A DNA stretch of 64,000 nt from Tenacibaculum sp. Bg11-29 (GCF_002836595.1 NZ_PJBB01000003.1:558001-622000); one strand, 5' to 3'; positions 52,290 through 61,637 are shown, counted from the first letter of the stretch. Program-made: numbers and translations. The notes: generated by a model from the sequence alone, not told the origin.

Positions 52290-54539
52290 ATGGGAGATCC
52301 ATATATTTTAATGCTTGTCGCTTTAGCTATTTTAGCTGTTGTTGACTTAGTTGTAGGTGTTAGTAACGATGCTGTTAATTTCTTAAATTCAGCAATTGGT
52401 TCTAAAGCTATTAAGGTTAGAAACATTATGATAATTGCTAGTGTAGGTGTGTTCTTCGGTGCCATTACATCTAGTGGTATGATGGAAGTAGCTCGAAAAG
52501 GTATTTTCAACCCGAATATGTTTATGTTTCAAGACATTATGTTCATATTTATGGCGGTGATGATTACTGATATTTTATTATTAGATATCTTTAATTCATT
52601 AGGTATGCCTACTTCAACTACGGTATCTATTGTATTCGAATTATTAGGAGCTGCAGTATGTATTTCTTTAATTAAAATTTCTTCTAGTGATACGCAATCA
52701 ATTTCAGATATTTGGAATTATATCAATCATAAAAAAGCAATTGAAATTATAAACGGAATACTACTCTCTGTTGTAGTTGCCTTTTCTGTAGGTGCTATTG
52801 TTCAGTTTATATCTAGATTAATATACTCTTTCAATTTCGAAAAAAGAGCCACATATATCAATGCTTTATTTGGTGGTTTTGCAATTACTGCAATTACTTA
52901 TTTTATTATTATAAAAGGAATGAAAGGAACTCCTTTTTATAAAGATATTAAGCACTTAATTGAAGGGAATACATTATTAATTATTGCTGGAAGTTTTGTT
53001 GTTTGGAGTTTAATTTCTCAAGCATTAATTAGCTTCTTTAAAGTAAATGTTTTAAAATTAATTATTGGAGTAGGAACATTCTCTTTAGCAATGGCATTTT
53101 CGGGTAACGATTTGGTAAACTTTGTTGGTGTACCAATTGCAGCGTGGAATTCGTATGAAGCTTGGAGTGTTTCTGGTGTTTCAGCTGATGCTTTTTCTAT
53201 GGGAATCTTAGCTAAGAAAGTACCTTCTAATGTTTATTTACTTTTATTAGCAGGTGCTATTATGGTTATTACATTATGGACTTCTAGTAAAGCTCAAAAC
53301 GTAATTAAAACTGGTATTGATTTATCTAGACAAGGTGAAGGGCATGAAAAATTTCAACCAAATCCGTTATCTAGAATTGTTGTAAGAGCAGCAATGGCAG
53401 TTAATATTGGTATTCGTAAAGTTTTCCCTGCAAAAACATTAGCTTTTGTAGATTCTAAGTTTCAAAAACCAGTAATTGAATTACCTAAAGACAAAACGTA
53501 TGAAATGCCTGCTTTTGATTTAGTAAGAGCAGCTGTAAACTTAATTGTTGCTGGTATTTTAATATCAATTGCAACATCTATGAAACTACCATTGTCTACA
53601 ACTTATGTAACTTTTATGGTTGCTATGGGTACTTCTTTAGCTGATAGAGCTTGGGGACGTGAAAGTGCAGTTTATAGAGTTGCTGGTGTAATTAATGTTA
53701 TTGGTGGATGGTTTTTAACCGCTTTAACTGCATTTTTAGCAGCAGCAATAGTAGCTTATTTAATTAGCTTTAGTACGGTTATGATTCCTGTTTTATTATT
53801 AGTAGTAGCTCTTTTAATAGGAAGAAACACATTAATACATAGAAAAAAATCGAAAGAAGTTAAAAAACAAATGCACTTTGAAAGAGCTGAATTAATTACC
53901 ATAAATGGAGTAATTGAAGAAAGTGCTGATCATATTGCTGAAGTTGCAACACGTGTAAATAAATTATATACAAGCGTTGTAAATGACTTAGCAAATCACG
54001 ATTTAAATAAACTACGTAAAACAGATAAACACGTAGGTAAGTTAAATGATGAAATTGATGGTTTAAAAGACGGAGTATTCTACTTTATTAAATCATTAGA
54101 TGATACCTCAGTACAAGCTAGTAGATTTTACATTTTAGTTTTAGGTTACTTACAAGATGTTGCACAATCTATTAGTTATATTTCTAGAGCAAGTTTTAAA
54201 CATGTAAATAACAATCATAAGAATTTAAAGAAAGGTCAGTTAAAAGATTTAAAACATATTGACAATACACTTTCTAAGCTATTAGATGATATTAGTGTTA
54301 CTTTCGAGAACAGAAGTTTCAATAACTTAACACACATTATTAATGAAAAGAAAGAGTTATTAAAAGATGTTTCTGATTCTATAGAAAAGCAAGTAGCTCG
54401 TATTAGAACAGACGAAACAAGTCCTAAAAACACGACATTATACTTTAGTGTTTTACTCGAAACTCAAGATTTAGTTTCTGCTCTTATGAGCTTATTAGAA
54501 ACTTATGAAGAATTTCATATAAGTAGTAAAAACGTATAA
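52290..54539 (+). CDS. PiT-family inorganic phosphate transporter with C-terminal DUF47/PhoU-like domain
   Basis: This inner-membrane phosphate transporter has 749 residues. The two PiT signature repeats are present (VVGVSNDAVNFLNSAIGSKA near residue 22; SGNDLVNFVGVPIAAWNS near 270). There are about 12 membrane segments up to residue 520 (last ones AAAIVAYLISFSTVMIPVLL). The C-terminal 220 residues are a soluble helical domain of the DUF47/PhoU type (HIAEVATRVNKLYTSVVNDL). In many bacteria this regulator is a separate gene next to pit; here it is fused, probably gating the transporter. It is followed by a terminator. Confidence 0.93.
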   Translation: MGDPYILMLVALAILAVVDLVVGVSNDAVNFLNSAIGSKAIKVRNIMIIASVGVFFGAITSSGMMEVARKGIFNPNMFMFQDIMFIFMAVMITDILLLDIFNSLGMPTSTTVSIVFELLGAAVCISLIKISSSDTQSISDIWNYINHKKAIEIINGILLSVVVAFSVGAIVQFISRLIYSFNFEKRATYINALFGGFAITAITYFIIIKGMKGTPFYKDIKHLIEGNTLLIIAGSFVVWSLISQALISFFKVNVLKLIIGVGTFSLAMAFSGNDLVNFVGVPIAAWNSYEAWSVSGVSADAFSMGILAKKVPSNVYLLLLAGAIMVITLWTSSKAQNVIKTGIDLSRQGEGHEKFQPNPLSRIVVRAAMAVNIGIRKVFPAKTLAFVDSKFQKPVIELPKDKTYEMPAFDLVRAAVNLIVAGILISIATSMKLPLSTTYVTFMVAMGTSLADRAWGRESAVYRVAGVINVIGGWFLTALTAFLAAAIVAYLISFSTVMIPVLLLVVALLIGRNTLIHRKKSKEVKKQMHFERAELITINGVIEESADHIAEVATRVNKLYTSVVNDLANHDLNKLRKTDKHVGKLNDEIDGLKDGVFYFIKSLDDTSVQASRFYILVLGYLQDVAQSISYISRASFKHVNNNHKNLKKGQLKDLKHIDNTLSKLLDDISVTFENRSFNNLTHIINEKKELLKDVSDSIEKQVARIRTDETSPKNTTLYFSVLLETQDLVSALMSLLETYEEFHISSKNV

Positions 54540-54560
54540 AGATTATTTTTATAAAAACAA

Positions 54561-54592
54561 AAAACCGAGTGAAATTCACTCGGTTTTTTTTG
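54561..54592 (+). terminator. Terminator of the porin-PiT operon
   Basis: CCGAGTGAA (54565-54573) with TTCACTCGG (54575-54583), A run before and T8 after, 21 nt past the PiT stop. Confidence 0.9.
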
Positions 54593-54596
54593 TTAC

Positions 54597-54763
54597 TAAT
54601 ACCAGTTCTTGTTTGAAATCACTGTTAAATAAAATGATGATTTTTTTCTTTATATGAATAACAAAACTAAAGAATAGCCTTGACTATGGTTTCTTTTTAT
54701 TCTGAAATAGAAAGGAAAAAAGGGCGATTTATTACGGTTATTTTAAATTAGAACTGGTATAAT
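54597..54763. mobile_element. Candidate MITE-like element with terminal inverted repeats
   Basis: About 165 bp, non-coding, bounded by ATACCAGTTCT at the left (54599-54609) and AGAACTGGTAT at the right (54750-54760). The similarity continues inward for another 10 bp with few mismatches (TTGTTTGAAAT versus AATTTAAAAT). Both ends are bordered by TA-rich sequence. No transposase is present. I recall similar ends in flavobacterial intergenic regions but cannot confirm copies. Confidence 0.5.
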
Positions 54764-54771
54764 AATCTAAA

Positions 54772-55638
54772 TTACTTTTTAATTGCTCTCATTAAACCTT
54801 CTTGAGCCACTGACGCTACTAATACACCTTCTCTAGTATAAATATTACCACAAGCAAATCCACGCGCTCCAAAAGCACTAGGACTTTCTATTGAAAACAA
54901 CAGCCAATCACTAAAATCAAAATCACGATAAAACCACATTGAGTGATCTAAACTTGCCATTTGTGTATTTCCAAAATTAGCAACACTTGCATTTGGGTTT
55001 AAACAGGCTGTTAAAATATTGTAGTCTGAAATATAAGTTAAGATTTGTTGCTTCTGAGCCAATGTTAAATTAACAACATCTCCTTTTATCTTAAACCATA
55101 CATCAACAACTGGTGGTAAATCTTTTGCATCCATAGGGTTTACAACCTGAACAGGTTTAAAATCTATTGGACGTTCGATACTTAAAAAATATTTTAGTTT
55201 TTTAGGTAAAAAGTCGCCAAACTGATTTAACATATCTGTCCAACTAAATAATTCTTCAGGTTGTTTTATATCTTTTTTTATAGGCATTTGATGCTCGTAT
55301 CCTTTCTCTTTCTTATGAAAAGAACAAGCCAATATAAAAATTGTTTTATCTTTTTGAAATGCTGTTACTCGACGAGTAGAAAAACTACCACCGTCACGAA
55401 TAATTTGCACATTGTATGTTATTGGTAAATCTAAATCTCCAGCTTCTAAAAAGTAAGAATGTAATGAGTGTAATGTTCGCTTCTCTGAAACAGTTCTATA
55501 AGCTGCATTTAACGATTGTGCTAAAACTTGCCCTCCAAAAACACTTGGGCTTCCAATATCTTTACTAATTCCGTTATAGTTATTATCTCCAATATCTTCT
55601 AATGTTAGAATATTTAATAATTCTTGTGTGTTTTTCAT
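54772..55638 (-). CDS. tesB: Acyl-CoA thioesterase II (TesB family)
   Basis: It hydrolyses acyl-CoA to free fatty acid and CoA. The 288-residue double-hotdog protein has the N-terminal hotdog with SVFGGQVLAQSLNAAYRTV and HSLHSYFLEAGD, and the C-terminal hotdog with NFGNTQMASLDHSMWFYRDF, where the family's catalytic Asp region lies (MASLDHSMWFHR-type). It ends GVLVASVAQEGLMR, typical of TesB. It follows the GNAT gene by 21 nt in a minus-strand operon. Confidence 0.94.
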   Translation of the reverse strand: MKNTQELLNILTLEDIGDNNYNGISKDIGSPSVFGGQVLAQSLNAAYRTVSEKRTLHSLHSYFLEAGDLDLPITYNVQIIRDGGSFSTRRVTAFQKDKTIFILACSFHKKEKGYEHQMPIKKDIKQPEELFSWTDMLNQFGDFLPKKLKYFLSIERPIDFKPVQVVNPMDAKDLPPVVDVWFKIKGDVVNLTLAQKQQILTYISDYNILTACLNPNASVANFGNTQMASLDHSMWFYRDFDFSDWLLFSIESPSAFGARGFACGNIYTREGVLVASVAQEGLMRAIKK

Positions 55639-55659
55639 TTTTATAATTAACTTTTTCTC

Positions 55660-56844
55660 TTAGTCCTTTAATTTAAATGGATGCCTTTGCGTAAATTCTG
55701 AAGGCTGAATTCTATTTAAAAATAAACTTAAGATACGGTTTGGAATCGTTTTTTTATGACGTAAATAAATAGTTAAATCTTGTGGAACTGCACCTACCGA
55801 GCTTTTAATTTCACTAGCTGTTCTTCCAAAATTTATTGTCTTTACTTTCTTTGCTATACCTAAAGATATATAGTCATATAATATACGCTGATATATAGCG
55901 TACTGTCTATTATTTACATAATCTATCCCTACAAAATGGGCATCTAATGATTCTTGATTAAAAACTCCTGATAAAAAACCTACTAATTTATCTTCTAACC
56001 AATAGACTTTTAAAATATAATTATCTCCTAAGTTTTCCTTTAACGTTTTGTAGGTTTTTAAATTAAAGTCACCTAAATTAAAACTAGCTTTAGTCGATAC
56101 GGTTTTATAAAGTGAAGTCATTTCTGGAAACAACTCAGAAAGCCTTCCAGCTGTAACATCTTCTGTTTTTAACAACTCACTTAGTTTAAATGCTTTTCTT
56201 GCCTTTACTCTAAATTTTGTTTTTAATGCTGTTAAATAATCATCTAAGCTGCTCCAATTAGGTTCTAAATGTAAAACCATATTAGGATCTACATTAAACG
56301 AATTATAACCTTCATCATGTAATGATGTTGTAAACTCTGATATATTTTCGAAATCTTTAAACATAAAAACATCAGCAGAATTTTTAGCACTTAAATTCTC
56401 AAAATCAACAACAGCTTTAGCTATACTTCTAATAATTGTATTTTTATCTTGATTGTCTTTTATAAAAACTCCGTGCTCACCACTTACAAAAGTATTTCCA
56501 CAGGTAAGTATCTTAAAAACGTTTTCTGGCGGTATAAGACCTAATTTTCTCCCCATACATTTCACCCATTCTACAACAGATTGCATATCGTTCTGAACAC
56601 TATCTAAATAAAAATCTACTATTTGAATAGTTGCCAAAGCTACGGGTGAATTATTTTCATTCAATAAAACTATGTAAGCAAATTTTATGCTCGAATTATT
56701 TAGTTGTAATGCTTCTAAATATTTTCTATGAAAATACCTGTTACTTTCACAATCTAATTCCTTCCAAATATCATTTGAAATTTCATTAATATTATAAAAA
56801 TACCGAACATTTAAAGAATGTTTACTACACAATAACATATTCAC
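55660..56844 (-). CDS. GNAT-fold acyltransferase-like protein (BioF2/FemAB-type)
   Basis: The 394-residue protein has a C-terminal GNAT/FemAB-like half (about 200-340: LKTKFRVKARKAFKLSELLK, ILKVYWLEDKLVGFLSGVFN, HFVGIDYVNNRQYAIYQRIL). In the tail, INFGRTASEIKSSVGAV resembles the conserved NFG-R-A--K-S-GA motif of this group. The N-terminal half is less conserved. The substrate is unknown; relatives are implicated in cell-envelope or amino-acyl transfer. It lies between the membrane protein gene and tesB. Confidence 0.8.
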   Translation of the reverse strand: MNMLLCSKHSLNVRYFYNINEISNDIWKELDCESNRYFHRKYLEALQLNNSSIKFAYIVLLNENNSPVALATIQIVDFYLDSVQNDMQSVVEWVKCMGRKLGLIPPENVFKILTCGNTFVSGEHGVFIKDNQDKNTIIRSIAKAVVDFENLSAKNSADVFMFKDFENISEFTTSLHDEGYNSFNVDPNMVLHLEPNWSSLDDYLTALKTKFRVKARKAFKLSELLKTEDVTAGRLSELFPEMTSLYKTVSTKASFNLGDFNLKTYKTLKENLGDNYILKVYWLEDKLVGFLSGVFNQESLDAHFVGIDYVNNRQYAIYQRILYDYISLGIAKKVKTINFGRTASEIKSSVGAVPQDLTIYLRHKKTIPNRILSLFLNRIQPSEFTQRHPFKLKD

Positions 56845-56895
56845 AGACTCTCTTCTATTTGAAGTGTAAATTACTAAAAGTTTATTTAATCACTA

Positions 56896-57855
56896 TTAAG
56901 CCACTCCTTTGTTCCAAACAGGTACTTTTAATAACTTACTAATTTTCATCATATCACTTAATATATATGTTTTATCTCCGTGATTTAATAAATTATGTCT
57001 AGTTCCTTTACTCGTAATTAAATTTAACTCGTACGAAAAATAACTTCCAGATGAACTTCCTCCTTCAGTAAACTTTTCTAATACTTGTAATGAATAAACT
57101 TCATTAAAAGGTATGATTTTACCATCAACAATAATTTTTCTTTTTAAAGTGTTTATAAACACTTTTGGAGAAAACATAAAAAGTAATAAGATTCCAACTA
57201 ATAAAAATGGGCCTCCTGAAGTAAAAAACAATTTCCCTCCTTTCATAAAAGTAAGTGGAATATCATAAGTTTGATAATATTCATAAAACGAAATTGCTAC
57301 ATAGTTTAATCCTATTAAGAAAAAACTCCATGCAAATACTTTTGTAAATGAACTCGCTGTTATTTTATAACCTTGTACTGTTTTTTTGTATACTTCACTA
57401 GCAAAATTACTACCAGAACTTTCTAAGGCATCCCAGGATGTTTGTTTACCAATTAAGTCATTATCAGGATCTTCAAAAGTAAAATCTACTTGTTTATTTT
57501 TAGGAACTGTTTTTTTCTTATTAGAAAGGTAACTTGTTGTAACCATACCTATTCCCATAAACACTAAAACAAGTAACATACCTCCTGTTTTATAAAACAA
57601 AAACTTCTCTTTTCCATAAACCTTTTTATGAATAGGCACCGTAATTCCTAATTTTTTAATCAAATGTTCACCACTACGTGTTAACGTATTTAATTGCTTT
57701 AAAGAATCTAATGTTTGAATATCTTTTTGAAGTGTAACTTGATTATTGTTATACCCTTTATATTTTGCTTCAAGTTCTGGTACAACTACAAAATATATAA
57801 TTCCGATAGGTATTAATAAAAAAAGCCAAGAGCTTTTTAATGATATCTTACTCAT
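56896..57855 (-). CDS. Hypothetical membrane protein, four predicted membrane segments
   Basis: No family recognised. The 319-residue protein has a membrane segment at about 11-28 (LFLLIPIGIIYFVVVP), a periplasmic-looking loop, segments near 92-110 (MLLVLVFMGIGMVTTSYL), 172-190 (WSFFLIGLNYVAISFYEYY) and 212-232 (FLLVGILLLFMF), and a C-terminal soluble region of about 80 residues resembling a PH-like or DUF-type sensor (IIVDGKIIPFNEVYSLQVL). It is part of the SemiSWEET-to-tesB gene string, 51 nt upstream of the GNAT gene. Confidence 0.7.
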   Translation of the reverse strand: MSKISLKSSWLFLLIPIGIIYFVVVPELEAKYKGYNNNQVTLQKDIQTLDSLKQLNTLTRSGEHLIKKLGITVPIHKKVYGKEKFLFYKTGGMLLVLVFMGIGMVTTSYLSNKKKTVPKNKQVDFTFEDPDNDLIGKQTSWDALESSGSNFASEVYKKTVQGYKITASSFTKVFAWSFFLIGLNYVAISFYEYYQTYDIPLTFMKGGKLFFTSGGPFLLVGILLLFMFSPKVFINTLKRKIIVDGKIIPFNEVYSLQVLEKFTEGGSSSGSYFSYELNLITSKGTRHNLLNHGDKTYILSDMMKISKLLKVPVWNKGVA

Positions 57856-57904
57856 TCTTTATCTTTAATAATTTATAATTATATTGAAAACATCTTAAAA
57901 TTAC

Positions 57905-58159
57905 TTACTTATATTTAAGTTTCATTATCACTAAAAATAGTGAGGATACAGCCGTTATACCATTTGCTAAAATCATTGGTAAACTCTTTAAATGAATTCC
58001 ATAAATTAACCACAATACAATACCTACAAAAAATACGGAGTACATTACTAAAGATAATCCTTCAGTAGACTTTGTTTTCCATGTTTTGTAAACTTGTGGT
58101 AAAAATGAAGCCGTTGTTAATGTAGCTGCTAACAAACCTAATGTTTCATAAAAATCCAT
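57905..58159 (-). CDS. SemiSWEET family transporter (PQ-loop)
   Basis: SemiSWEETs are 3-TM half-transporters that dimerise to move sugars. The 84-residue protein has the three membrane segments and the PQ motif in TTASFLPQVYKTWKTKSTEG, with LSLVMYSVFFVGIVLWLIYG in the second segment. Length and motif fit the family closely. It is the first gene of the string running to tesB, directly downstream of the leuS terminator region. Confidence 0.93.
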   Translation of the reverse strand: MDFYETLGLLAATLTTASFLPQVYKTWKTKSTEGLSLVMYSVFFVGIVLWLIYGIHLKSLPMILANGITAVSSLFLVIMKLKYK

Positions 58160-58177
58160 AATGAATTATTTTAAACA

Positions 58178-58219
58178 AAAAAAGAAGACTTTTTAAAATT
58201 TTAAAAAGTCTTCTTTTTT
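58178..58219 (-). terminator. Terminator of leuS
   Basis: A 15-bp perfect inverted repeat: 58184-58198 (GAAGACTTTTTAAAA) with 58199-58213, A/T-flanked. It lies between the leuS stop and the SemiSWEET start. Confidence 0.85.
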
Positions 58220-58236
58220 ATAATTAACTTTATCTT

Positions 58237-61200
58237 TTATCCTACAATATTAATAATTTTTCCAGGAACGATAATTATTTTTTTAGGTGTTATATCTCCT
58301 AATTGAGCCTGCGTTCTTTCGTCTGCCATTACAATTTTTTCGATTTCTTCTTTCGATAAATCTAATGATAACTCTAAAGTAAAACGCATTTTACCGTTAA
58401 ATGAAACAGGGTAATTTTTAGAGCTTTCTACTAAATGAGATGCTTCGAATTTAGGAAATTCAATTGTTGAAATTGATTCTGTATGTCCCAATCTACTCCA
58501 TAACTCTTCTGCTATATGAGGAGCATAAGGTGAAATTAAAGCTAATAATGGTTCTAAAATAGCACGCTTATTACATTTTAAAGCATTTAATTCGTTTACA
58601 GCAATCATAAAAGTAGAAACTGAAGTATTGAATGAGAAATTCTCAATATCTTCTTCTACTTTTTTAATTGTTTTATGTAAAACTTTTAATTCTTCTTTAG
58701 TTGGTTCTTCTTCCGTTACAATAACACCTTCTTCACCAATATATAATTTCCAAAGTTTTTTCAAGAATGAATATACTCCTGAAATACCAGAAGTTTTCCA
58801 AGGCTTCGTTTGTTCTAAAGGCCCTAAAAACATTTCAAATAAACGCAATGCATCTGCACCAAATTCTTCACAAATATCATCTGGATTAACAACATTAAAC
58901 CAACGTTTAGACATTTTTTCAACTTCACGGTAGCAAGAAAACTCATTATTTCTTCCAAAAACAAACTCTGCCTTTTTAAATTCGTCTCTCCAATCTTTTA
59001 ACTTATCTATATTAATTACAGTATCACCTTCAAGTGTACTTACATCAATATGAATAGGTCTATAAGATAAAGTCTCTTCATTTTCTTCAGTAAGACCTGC
59101 CTCTTGTAATTTCTTATCTAATCGAGACCATAATTTATCGTCTTTCTCAGTTTCTGTTATTTGATTTTCTCCTTGAAAATAATCAGCAGAAATATACAGG
59201 TTATTCTTTTTACCTTCAAACATTGCTTCATACACAAGTGCAGAAGTTCCTAAAATCATTCCTTGGTTAATCAGTTTTTTTGCAAATTCATCAACAGGAA
59301 CAATTCCTTTATCAAATAAGAATTTTTGCCAAAAACGAGCATATAATAAATGTCCTGTTGCATGTTCTGAACCTCCAATATATAAATCTACTTCTTTCCA
59401 GTAATCAGCAGCTTCTTTGCTTACAAATTCACCAGTATTCGTAGCATCCATATAACGGTTAAAATACCAAGAACTTCCTGCCCAACCTGGCATTGTATTT
59501 AGTTCTAAATTAAAAACAGTTTTATTGTTAATTAAACTATTATTTACTACTTCATTTTTCTCAATATCCCAAGCCCACTCAATTGCGTTTCCTAACGGTG
59601 GTTTCCCGTCTTCAGTAGGTAAATACTTTTCTACTTCTGGTAGTACAATTGGCAAATATTTTGCATCAATCATTTGAGGCATTCCGTCTTTATAATAAAC
59701 AGGAAAAGGTTCTCCCCAATAACGTTGACGACTAAATACGGCATCACGTAAACGATAGTTTATTTTCCCAAAACCAAAGCCTTGTTTTTCCATTTCATAA
59801 ATAGCCAATTTCATCGCTTTTTTATACGATAAACCATCTAAGAAATCAGAGTTTGCAATTTTTGTTCCTTCTTTATCTGCATGTGCAGCTTCAGAAATAT
59901 CTACATTTTCAAAAATATTTGGAATAGCTAATTCGAAGTTCTTTGCAAAATCATAATCACGTTGATCTCCACAAGGAACTGCCATAACTGCTCCTGTTCC
60001 ATAATTTGCTAAAACATAATCACCAATCCAAATTGGCACTTGTTTACCTGTAAATGGGTGTAAAGCATACGCTCCTGTAAAAACCCCTGAGATCGTTTTT
60101 ACATCTGCCATTCTTTCTCTTTCAGAACGTTTTGCCGTTGCTTTAATATAAGCATAAACAGCTTTCTTTTGTTTATCAGTCACGATTCGTGACACCAATT
60201 CATGCTCTGGTGCCAACGTCATAAACGATACACCATAAATAGTATCTGGTCTTGTTGTAAAAACGTCTATTTTATAATCGTTTTGAATGGCTGTTTCAAT
60301 TACCTCAACTGTTGTTTTTTCAACAGGTTTTGCAAATTGTATCGTATTATTTATTTTTGAGACAACTCCTAAAACGTTTTCAATAACTTCTTCATTAGTA
60401 AAACGAACGATATTAAATCCTTCACTTGTAAAATAAGAAGTTCTTGCTGCTTCGTCTTCTTTACCAGAAAACTCAACAATTATATTTTTTGCTAAACATA
60501 CATAATCTACTAAAAATGTACCAATGGTATATTTTTTTCTAAATTTTGCTGCTCCTTTTTTATTTTTTAATTCATTCCAAAGAACTTCTTCAGCTTTAGA
60601 AAGATTTAAACGCATTTCTTTTAATGCTTCTAATTCTTTGTACGATAATTTCACACCACTTTCTGGTGCCTCTAAAGCATCAACTTTAAAAGTTACCATT
60701 GCTCCTTGTGAGCGACCAATCCAATTTGTTTGACTATCTTTTAAAGGCTGCGGCCAATCGATATTTTGTAAACCGTCTAACAAGCGCTGTGAATATGCTG
60801 AAATTCGCATAGACCATTGGGTCATTTTTTTTCGTACTACTGGATGTCCTCCACGTTCTGAAACACCGTTTATTATTTCATCATTTGCTAATACAGTTCC
60901 TAGTTCAGGACACCAGTTAACTTCGGTATCAGATAAATAGGTTAAACGATATTGCAATAATATTTCTTGTTGTTTTTCTGAAGAGAATCCTTTCCATTCA
61001 TCTGCCGTAAAAACAGTAATATCTTCGTCTGAAACTGCATTTATCGTTGTATTTCCTGCTGTTTCAAAAACTGAAATTAACGTAGAAACATCTTCTGCCT
61101 TATCAGTATCTTTATTATACCAAGAGTTAAATAATTGAATAAAAATCCATTGCGTCCATTTATAATATTCTGGACTAGAAGTACGAACCTCACGAGACCA

Positions 61201-61557
61201 GTCGAAAGAAAATCCGATAGTATCTAATTGACGACGGTATGTTTTTATGTTTGTTTCAGTTGTTATAGCTGGGTGTTGCCCTGTTTGAATTGCATATTGT
61301 TCTGCTGGTAATCCAAAAGAATCATATCCTTGCGGATGCAATACATTAAAGCCTTTATGACGCTTGTAACGTGCATAAATATCAGATGCAATATAACCTA
61401 ATGGATGCCCTACATGTAGTCCTGCTCCTGATGGATAAGGAAACATATCTAACACATAATATTTAGGTTTCTCCGATTCATTACTGGCTTTAAATGTTTG
61501 GTTATCTGCCCAAAACTGTTGCCATTTCTTTTCTATCTCTTGATGATTGTATTGCAT
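58237..61557 (-). CDS. leuS: Leucyl-tRNA synthetase with an inserted DUF559-like domain
   Basis: It charges tRNA-Leu. Start 61557 (MQYNHQEIEKKWQQFWADNQ) is preferred: the frame is open to 61653, but a promoter box (61579-61586) lies inside that extension. Residues 48-52 are HVGHP (HIGH-type), and 881-885 KMSKR. The Bacteroidota-type insertion with TAGNTTINAVSD is at about 165-185. The CP1 editing domain resumes at DVFTTRPDTIYG, and the anticodon-binding and C-terminal domains are complete. The protein is 1106 residues, well over the usual 900-950 of the phylum; the excess is largely one insertion (about 294-428, see separate entry). It is monocistronic with its own promoter and terminator. 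Confidence 0.97.
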   Translation of the reverse strand: MQYNHQEIEKKWQQFWADNQTFKASNESEKPKYYVLDMFPYPSGAGLHVGHPLGYIASDIYARYKRHKGFNVLHPQGYDSFGLPAEQYAIQTGQHPAITTETNIKTYRRQLDTIGFSFDWSREVRTSSPEYYKWTQWIFIQLFNSWYNKDTDKAEDVSTLISVFETAGNTTINAVSDEDITVFTADEWKGFSSEKQQEILLQYRLTYLSDTEVNWCPELGTVLANDEIINGVSERGGHPVVRKKMTQWSMRISAYSQRLLDGLQNIDWPQPLKDSQTNWIGRSQGAMVTFKVDALEAPESGVKLSYKELEALKEMRLNLSKAEEVLWNELKNKKGAAKFRKKYTIGTFLVDYVCLAKNIIVEFSGKEDEAARTSYFTSEGFNIVRFTNEEVIENVLGVVSKINNTIQFAKPVEKTTVEVIETAIQNDYKIDVFTTRPDTIYGVSFMTLAPEHELVSRIVTDKQKKAVYAYIKATAKRSERERMADVKTISGVFTGAYALHPFTGKQVPIWIGDYVLANYGTGAVMAVPCGDQRDYDFAKNFELAIPNIFENVDISEAAHADKEGTKIANSDFLDGLSYKKAMKLAIYEMEKQGFGFGKINYRLRDAVFSRQRYWGEPFPVYYKDGMPQMIDAKYLPIVLPEVEKYLPTEDGKPPLGNAIEWAWDIEKNEVVNNSLINNKTVFNLELNTMPGWAGSSWYFNRYMDATNTGEFVSKEAADYWKEVDLYIGGSEHATGHLLYARFWQKFLFDKGIVPVDEFAKKLINQGMILGTSALVYEAMFEGKKNNLYISADYFQGENQITETEKDDKLWSRLDKKLQEAGLTEENEETLSYRPIHIDVSTLEGDTVINIDKLKDWRDEFKKAEFVFGRNNEFSCYREVEKMSKRWFNVVNPDDICEEFGADALRLFEMFLGPLEQTKPWKTSGISGVYSFLKKLWKLYIGEEGVIVTEEEPTKEELKVLHKTIKKVEEDIENFSFNTSVSTFMIAVNELNALKCNKRAILEPLLALISPYAPHIAEELWSRLGHTESISTIEFPKFEASHLVESSKNYPVSFNGKMRFTLELSLDLSKEEIEKIVMADERTQAQLGDITPKKIIIVPGKIINIVG
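60320..60680 (-). other. DUF559 (Vsr-like, PD-(D/E)XK superfamily) domain inserted in LeuRS
   Basis: Between the strand GRSQGAMVTFKVDA and the editing-domain strand DVFTTRPDT, where normal LeuRS has only a short loop, the protein reads LSKAEEVLWNELKNKKGAAK, FRKKYTIGTFLVDYVC, NIIVEFSG, then SEGFNIVRFTNEEVIENVLG. This is the DUF559 layout: a helix with Glu, a strand with Asp (position 351), a strand with Glu (362), then a strand followed by FTNEEV. The usual EIDG is VEFSG here, so catalytic activity is doubtful. No stop, frameshift or splice signal is seen; it is translated as part of LeuRS. Confidence 0.8.
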
Positions 61558-61578
61558 TGTATTTCTTTTAAGAAGCTG

Positions 61579-61605
61579 CAAATTTACGGTTATTGTATGG
61601 AACAA
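61579..61605 (-). promoter_or_regulatory. Promoter of leuS
   Basis: Minus-strand TAAATTTG (61586-61579) fits TAnnTTTG; TTG at 61605-61603 is 16 nt upstream, slightly close. Predicted start about 15 nt before the ATG at 61557. It argues against the longer N-terminus. Confidence 0.55.
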
Positions 61606-61637
61606 TAAAACAGATCTCTTTTTAAAATAAAAGCATA

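Noticed and set aside
60320..60680. Intein in leuS
   Set aside because: No Cys/Ser start, no terminal His-Asn before a nucleophile, and the size and motifs fit DUF559, not a Hint domain.
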